A model generated the notes under the pieces. It saw nothing but the letters and a program-made list of their open reading frames with translations. It did not search any database and was not told where the DNA came from. A stretch of DNA of 64,000 nt from Flavobacterium algicola (lineage in GTDB: Bacteria; Bacteroidota; Bacteroidia; Flavobacteriales; Flavobacteriaceae), in the NCBI RefSeq assembly GCF_022399565.1, contig NZ_JAJTUT010000003.1:434001-498000 (forward strand). The letters run 5' to 3'. The position numbers and the translations under genes are program-made. Below are positions 58,896-64,000 of this stretch, piece by piece. Position 1 is the first letter of the stretch. Every line of letters begins with the position of its first letter.

Positions 58896-59717
58896 ATGAA
58901 AAAGCAAACAATATTAATAACGGGTGCTGGTTCTGGTTTAGGAAAAGGATCAGCAATAGGCTTAGCAAAACAAGGACATAAAATTATAGCAGCAGTACAT
59001 ACATGGGAACAAATTTCTAGATTTAAAGAAGATTTAAAGGAAGCAGATTATAAAGAGAATATTGAATTAATTAAATTGGATATTCTTGATGTTGTTGACT
59101 GCGAAAAAGCTTGGGAATATGATATCGATATTTTGGTAAATAATGCAGGAATTGGACAAACAGGTCCATTGGCAGAAATTCCAGTAGATTATTTAAGAGA
59201 AGTGATGGAAACCAATGCCTTTTCTACTCTTGAATTTTCGCAACCATTTATTAAGAAGATGGTAGAGAAGGGAAAAGGTAAAGTAATTTTCTTATCCTCG
59301 ATTGCTGGGCTTGTAACCAACCCATTCTTAGGTCCGTACAATGCATCAAAGCATGCGCTCGAAGCCATCGCTCAATGTTTGCGTGATGAGCTACAACCAT
59401 TTGGAGTCACTGTCGCAACAATTAATCCAGGTCCATATGAGACAGGATTTAATGACAGAGTTTATGATAGTTACAAGCAGTGGTTTGATGAGAACTTGCA
59501 TTTTACGGACAAGAAAGAACTTGAAAAAGCAGCAGAAGGAATGGCCAAAAATCAATTTGATCCACAGATGATGATTGACAAAATGGTAGAAGTGATTCCG
59601 CAAGAAAAACATGATTTCCGAACAGTATATCCTGAGAAATTTGATGAATTTTGTCAAGAATATCAGAAACGTCAATACGCTATTAAAACGGGCGAAGTGG
59701 ACAAGTCCAAAAAATAA
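58896..59717 (+). CDS. SDR-family oxidoreductase
   Basis: A 273-residue classical short-chain dehydrogenase. The cofactor motif TGAGSGLGKGSA (about 8-19), NNAGIGQTGPL, catalytic serine in FLSSIAGLVTNP and the Y-x-x-x-K in YNASKHALEA are all intact. The C-terminal half is longer than usual with a helical segment (QKRQYAIKTGEVDKSKK). Similar proteins are annotated as generic oxidoreductases; substrate not deducible. A TAGTTTTG element at 58848-58855 is a weak promoter candidate. A terminator follows. Confidence 0.9.
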   Translation: MKKQTILITGAGSGLGKGSAIGLAKQGHKIIAAVHTWEQISRFKEDLKEADYKENIELIKLDILDVVDCEKAWEYDIDILVNNAGIGQTGPLAEIPVDYLREVMETNAFSTLEFSQPFIKKMVEKGKGKVIFLSSIAGLVTNPFLGPYNASKHALEAIAQCLRDELQPFGVTVATINPGPYETGFNDRVYDSYKQWFDENLHFTDKKELEKAAEGMAKNQFDPQMMIDKMVEVIPQEKHDFRTVYPEKFDEFCQEYQKRQYAIKTGEVDKSKK

Positions 59718-59739
59718 ATCATCTCGAAAGAAAGCAATT

Positions 59740-59778
59740 AAAAATGCAGTGGGTCAATATACCTACTGCATTTTTTTT
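59740..59778 (+). terminator. Rho-independent terminator of the SDR gene
   Basis: AAAATGCAGT and ACTGCATTTT arms with a loop of about 15 nt, followed by a T run. Confidence 0.78.
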
Positions 59779-60077
59779 GTGACAAATTTAAATTTTAGAT
59801 TTAATGCTTATAAACAATTTTAGATTTTTAATAAATGATATAAGACTATGTACTTCGCAACCAGTAAAATAGCATAGGTTTTTTATAGCTTGTTGCTGTA
59901 CTAATAATTTGTATCGAATAGTACTGTATTCGGTAAAACAGATTGTTTTAATTTTACTATTTTTACGAATAAACAATAGCATTAAACGCTATTTTTAACC
60001 TCTTGTAATGCAATGTGAAATTTCATTACATTGTATCAACTTCAATTATCGCAACATATTCATTAGAAGCTCAAAGC

Positions 60078-61301
60078 ATGAAAATTTTACATACTGCCGA
60101 CTGGCATTTAGGAAAAAAACTAGACCATTTCTCTCGTATAGATGAGCAAAAATTAGTCATGAATGAAATTTGCGAAATTGCAGACAGCCAAAATGCAGAT
60201 GTAATTGTGGTAGCAGGTGATTTGTATGATACCTTCAACCCTCCGGTCGATGCAGTAGATCTACTATACAAAACACTGAAAAAGTTAACAAATAATGGCA
60301 AGCGTCCTGTGATTGCTATTGCCGGTAATCATGATAGTCCAGATCGCATCGATGCTCCAAACCCTTTGGCACGCGAATGCGGAATATTATTTGTGGGTAA
60401 TCCTGATGTTACCATTCCGGCTGTAGAAATTGAAAATGGTTTTGAAATTACTAGATCAGAAAATGGATTTATCGAAATTAAATTGCCACAGTACGATTAT
60501 CCAATTCGTATTATAACCACACCTTATGCAAATGAATCACGATTAAAAACGTATTTGGGTGCCGAAAATAAAGAAGATCAACTAAATCAATTATTAAAAG
60601 ATTCATGGACATCATTAGCCAGTAAATACTGTGATGGTTCGGGAGTTAATATCCTCACAACACATCTCTATATGCTTAAGCGAGGTGGCGAAATATTGGA
60701 AGAACCCGATGGAGAAAAACCGCTACGTATTGGTAATGCCGATATCATATACACCGACTGCATACCAGAGCAAATACAGTATACAGCTTTGGGACATTTA
60801 CATCGTTTTCAAAATGTAGGAGGTCACCTAAGTCCTGTAGTGTATTCTAGTAGTCCGTTGTCTTATAGTTTTTCAGAGGCAGGGCAAGAAAAAAAGGTGG
60901 TTATTATCGATGCATCACCTAGTAAGCCGGTTCATTTTACTGCTATACCGTTGCAAGCGGGCCGAGTATTACATAGAAAACGATTTGATAGTATAGATAA
61001 AGCCGTAACCTGGTTACTTAATAATCCATATAGCCTAGTTGAGCTTACATTGGTCAGCGATACATTTTTTACCACACAAGATCTCAAAAAGATTCATGAA
61101 AGTCACGACGGTATCATCTTTATCATTCCGATTGTCAATAAAATGGCTGGTGACGATCAGCAAATTCCCAGAGTTAACTTAGATCAAAATATACAGGGAT
61201 TATTTACAGATTATTTTGTATCAAAATACAAACAAGAACCTAATGACGAGATAACAGCATTGTTTAATGAAATTATCGGAAGCCAGTCTAAAAACGAATA
61301 A
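60078..61301 (+). CDS. sbcD: SbcCD nuclease subunit SbcD
   Basis: The Mre11-type nuclease subunit that, with SbcC, opens hairpins and cleans DNA ends. With the ATG at 60078 the protein has 407 residues and starts MKILHTADWHLG, with metal-binding D8 and H10. Further motifs are VVAGDLYDT, IAGNHDSPDR and TALGHLHRFQ, and the C-terminal capping domain follows. The frame remains open 21 codons further to 60015, but the family start is the inner ATG. sbcC begins 11 nt after its stop, forming the usual two-gene unit. Confidence 0.95.
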   Translation: MKILHTADWHLGKKLDHFSRIDEQKLVMNEICEIADSQNADVIVVAGDLYDTFNPPVDAVDLLYKTLKKLTNNGKRPVIAIAGNHDSPDRIDAPNPLARECGILFVGNPDVTIPAVEIENGFEITRSENGFIEIKLPQYDYPIRIITTPYANESRLKTYLGAENKEDQLNQLLKDSWTSLASKYCDGSGVNILTTHLYMLKRGGEILEEPDGEKPLRIGNADIIYTDCIPEQIQYTALGHLHRFQNVGGHLSPVVYSSSPLSYSFSEAGQEKKVVIIDASPSKPVHFTAIPLQAGRVLHRKRFDSIDKAVTWLLNNPYSLVELTLVSDTFFTTQDLKKIHESHDGIIFIIPIVNKMAGDDQQIPRVNLDQNIQGLFTDYFVSKYKQEPNDEITALFNEIIGSQSKNE

Positions 61302-61312
61302 ATAAAACCATT

Positions 61313-64000
61313 ATGTTACCATTAAAATTAAGTATTAGCGGTTTGTACTCTTATCAAAAAAAACAAACTATTGATTTTGAAGAATTAACAAATGCAGGTC
61401 TATTTGGGATTTTTGGCGCTGTTGGTTCTGGTAAATCCTCTATTTTAGAAGCTATAGGATTTGTACTTTATGGAGAAACAGAACGCTTGAACAGTCGGGA
61501 CAAGCGATCGTATAATATGCTGAACTTAAAATCGGATCGTGCTACAATTGAATTTGAGTTTTTGAATTTTGAAGATCGAAAATTTAAATTTGTAGCAGAT
61601 TGGAAAAGAAATAAAAAGCGTTTTGAAGAAACAACCACAATAGAGCGACTTGCTTACGAATGGAAAGAGAATGTTTGGGTACCGATGACATCTGCTGATG
61701 CTACACCAGTTATTGGCTTGACTTATGAAAACTTTCGTCGTACGATTATCATACCACAAGGGAAGTTTAAAGAATTTTTGGACTTAAAAGGCAAAGAACG
61801 CTCAGACATGATGAAAGAAATTTTTCATCTACAACGATTTGACCTTGCCTCAAAAGTTGCCGTAGCTCAGAGTGCTAATAAAACACAATTAGATCAGTTA
61901 AAAGGAGCGCTGTCTGGATTTGAATCAATTTCGAAAGAAGCAGTTTCGGCTTTAGAATTAGAGGTGACAGGAGCAGCGGCTGAGCTGATGACAAATAAAA
62001 CACTATTGGATCAGTTAGAGAGCGAACTTCAGAAAATGACTGTTTTAAAAAGCAATTTTGAAGATTTAGAAAAAAAGAAGAAGGCACTTTCTATTTTTAT
62101 CGAACAAAAGCCGAGAATGGATGCACTACAAGTTGAGATAGATTTGTTTGAGGCGACAGAAAAAGCATTCAAGACAGTTCTTAATGAATTAGAGGTTTCG
62201 ATTAAAAATTTAGATAAAACAAAGCAACAGTTTCTTTTAGTCGAACAAAACAAAAAAGTCATAAAGCAAAACTTAGATGGAAATCAAAAGATAATTAACC
62301 AATTACAACCACAGTTTGATCAATTAGAAAATTCTAAAAATAAAGTTTTCGACTTAGAATCAATTGAGAAAGTGATAGGATTGGAATCAGACGTGGCATC
62401 CATAGACAAGAAAAGTAAAGCAGCCGAACTACTATTTTTAGATTGCGAAAAAAAAGAAGTTGAATTAAAACAAGAGTTGACAACGATTAATAAAGAGTTG
62501 GAATTGTTAAAATCGAAGAAGCAAGATGGTTCGATTTTAATTGAAGTTGGCAATTGGTATAGTAGGAAAGAACTGCTTAGCGATGAGTTGATAAAAAAAA
62601 CGGATAAGATAAAAGTTATAGAGCAATTTCTGCTGGATCAGAAAGAGTTATTTGTAGCATTAAAATTACCTATTGACAGCTGGAGAATTAATATCGAATC
62701 AAAGCGAGAAAAACTTTCGAAAGAAAAAAAGAAATTATTTGAATCGAAAACTAAGCTTCTAGTTTCAAAAGAATTGGCTCAATTTGCTGCAGAGTTGCAT
62801 GCAGGCTCAAATTGCCCTTTGTGTGGATCGCTAGAACATCCTCACGTGATGCAAGCAGACGATGTTTCAGAGCAGTTGAATCTACTTACGAGTGAAATTT
62901 TGAAAATTGAGGAAAGCGAAGAAGCGGTTGTTTTAATCGAAAAAAAAGCTTCAAAAATTGAAAATCATATTGAATACGGGGTTGAACAATTAGCAGTAAC
63001 AATCAAAGAAAAAGAGACAGTAGAAGCTGATGTAAATAAGCATCTTACCAACTTTGTATGGACAGCATTTAGTGCTACTGATGCGACAGTATTTTTGGCT
63101 ACGAAACAAGAACAACAAACAGTTGATAAAGCGATTTTCGAGACCGAAAGAAGAGAAAAGGAAATACGTTTACAGCAGGAGTCATTAAGTGAACAATTAA
63201 AAGTACAGTCGGCAAATAAAGCTAGCATAGCCAATGAGCGATCATCAATAACAGGTGCAATTGCCAATGAATTATCGCAGTTAAAAGTTTTACATTTCAA
63301 GGATTATTTACAGTTAGATCTTTTGGTTATACGTGATCAAAAGAATGATTTAAACCAACAAAATCAAAAGATTGCATCAGAATATAAATTACGTTCGGAT
63401 GCAATTGTTCTTCAAAATCAAGAACTAGCAGGATTAGATGCTAGTAGTAAATTGATAAATGAACAAATGCTTTCCTACGAAGAAAGTGTAATGAACCTTC
63501 AAAATAAAATTGCTATTTTACTTCAACTTCACAAATTCGAGTCAGTTGAGGAGGTGAAAATTATACTATCTAATTCATGGAATATAGAAGTTGAAAAAGA
63601 GCGTACCAAGCAATTTATCTTATCATTTAAAGTAGCAGAAAGTGCTGCTGCAGAATCGGAGAAATTATTAGAAAATCAAAAGTTTGATAATACAGTTTTT
63701 GAAGGAAAAAAGATTGTTGTATTAGAACAAAAAACGAAAGTTGAAATGCAGTTAGGTAAGCTATCTGCTCTACAAGATAATTTAAAACGCATAAATGCAT
63801 CTTTACTAGAAAAAGCCACCTTATTGGCTCAGTTCGAAGTTTTGAATGCTCGTGCAACAAATCTCGGTATGTTGGCAAATATGTTTAATGCTAGCGGATT
63901 TGTCAATTATGTGTCTAGTATTTACTTGCAAAATCTAGCAGATGTTGCTAACGTGCGCTTCCACCGCATGACCAAGAATCAATTGAGTTTGACAATTAAC
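61313..64000 (+). CDS. sbcC: SbcCD nuclease subunit SbcC, 3' end beyond window
   Basis: The Rad50-type ATPase partner of SbcD; 896 codons of an open frame are present and the gene runs off the window. The N-terminal half-site is complete: Walker A FGAVGSGKSSILEA (about 34-47) and the Q-loop IIIPQGKFKEFLDL (about 145-158). Two long coiled-coil arms flank the zinc hook CPLC at about residue 500 (NCPLCGS). The last visible part, NMFNASGFVNYVSSIYLQNL, is in the C-terminal ATPase lobe. The signature motif, Walker B and D-loop are missing only because the window ends. Family members are about 1000 residues long. Confidence 0.93.
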   Translation, partial: MLPLKLSISGLYSYQKKQTIDFEELTNAGLFGIFGAVGSGKSSILEAIGFVLYGETERLNSRDKRSYNMLNLKSDRATIEFEFLNFEDRKFKFVADWKRNKKRFEETTTIERLAYEWKENVWVPMTSADATPVIGLTYENFRRTIIIPQGKFKEFLDLKGKERSDMMKEIFHLQRFDLASKVAVAQSANKTQLDQLKGALSGFESISKEAVSALELEVTGAAAELMTNKTLLDQLESELQKMTVLKSNFEDLEKKKKALSIFIEQKPRMDALQVEIDLFEATEKAFKTVLNELEVSIKNLDKTKQQFLLVEQNKKVIKQNLDGNQKIINQLQPQFDQLENSKNKVFDLESIEKVIGLESDVASIDKKSKAAELLFLDCEKKEVELKQELTTINKELELLKSKKQDGSILIEVGNWYSRKELLSDELIKKTDKIKVIEQFLLDQKELFVALKLPIDSWRINIESKREKLSKEKKKLFESKTKLLVSKELAQFAAELHAGSNCPLCGSLEHPHVMQADDVSEQLNLLTSEILKIEESEEAVVLIEKKASKIENHIEYGVEQLAVTIKEKETVEADVNKHLTNFVWTAFSATDATVFLATKQEQQTVDKAIFETERREKEIRLQQESLSEQLKVQSANKASIANERSSITGAIANELSQLKVLHFKDYLQLDLLVIRDQKNDLNQQNQKIASEYKLRSDAIVLQNQELAGLDASSKLINEQMLSYEESVMNLQNKIAILLQLHKFESVEEVKIILSNSWNIEVEKERTKQFILSFKVAESAAAESEKLLENQKFDNTVFEGKKIVVLEQKTKVEMQLGKLSALQDNLKRINASLLEKATLLAQFEVLNARATNLGMLANMFNASGFVNYVSSIYLQNLADVANVRFHRMTKNQLSLTIN

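Noticed and set aside
60015..60077. Upstream extension of sbcD
   Set aside because: The Mre11 family begins directly with KILHTADWHLG at the ATG at 60078.

Overview
The window is a 64 kb stretch of ordinary chromosome from a member of the Bacteroidota, most likely the genus Flavobacterium or a close relative. The evidence is the low G+C, A/T-rich sequence; many upstream regions with the Bacteroidota -7 promoter element TAnnTTTG; a DUF4295 gene directly after rpmB-rpmG; an archaeal-type ProS; a long SecA without the C-terminal zinc motif; PafA phosphatase; BshC; a FadL-type protein next to a Tyr/Asn/Gly-rich lipoprotein; and small DUF2795 and DUF6095 proteins. Assignments are by reading the sequence only; no database search was run.

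Layout. 1-7.2 kb (minus strand): secA, DUF2795, a PduO-type cobalamin adenosyltransferase, a LolD/MacB-like ABC ATPase, a beta-carbonic anhydrase and a methyltransferase. 7.3-14.4 kb: an atypical zinc-ribbon SDR and a CDGSH Fe-S protein on plus; a small membrane protein, an ABC-F ATPase and unknown proteins on minus; and an intergenic island with a 45-codon ORF inside an inverted repeat. 14.4-24.2 kb (plus): glycosyltransferase, 2-oxoacid dehydrogenase E2, DEDDh exonuclease, FAH hydrolase, orphan Hpt protein, cinA, rpmB-rpmG-DUF4295-ftsY-small membrane protein, then about 0.9 kb of repeat-rich non-coding DNA, a lipoprotein and a DUF721 gene. 24.3-27.5 kb (minus): ndk, bshC, an SDR. 27.7-32.5 kb (plus): radical SAM protein, aldo/keto reductase, an outer-membrane barrel. 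33-38.6 kb (minus): amidase, a small periplasmic protein, rimO, FadL-like protein and its lipoprotein neighbour. 38.6-40.9 kb (plus): proS, three tRNA-Glu genes and rpsT.

40.9-50.1 kb (minus): a di-heme peroxidase and a PhoX-like lipoprotein, TerC, a lipoprotein, LUD-cdsA, and rsfS-ftsH-small membrane protein. 50.2-54.7 kb: birA, pyrE-SRPBCC, a Nudix hydrolase and pafA. 54.8-58.6 kb (minus): lysA, murQ-DUF6095-pentapeptide protein, and a secreted unknown. 58.9-64 kb (plus): an SDR, then sbcD-sbcC, with sbcC cut by the window end.

Most genes are housekeeping: protein export and membrane quality control (secA, ftsY, ftsH), translation (rpmB, rpmG, rpsT, proS, tRNA-Glu, rsfS, rimO), envelope (cdsA, murQ, amidase, outer-membrane barrels), DNA repair (sbcCD, exonuclease) and biosynthesis (pyrE, lysA, birA, bshC). 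I see no prophage, complete insertion sequence, CRISPR array or recognisable defence island. The least explained parts are the inverted-repeat-flanked mini-ORF at 12.6-12.76 kb, the 110-bp tandem repeat at 22.8-23.2 kb, three structured intergenic repeat copies, the Tyr-less zinc-ribbon SDR, the TTG-initiated CX4CX2C radical SAM protein paired with an aldo/keto reductase, the divergent third tRNA-Glu, and the pyrE promoter lying over the Nudix start codon.
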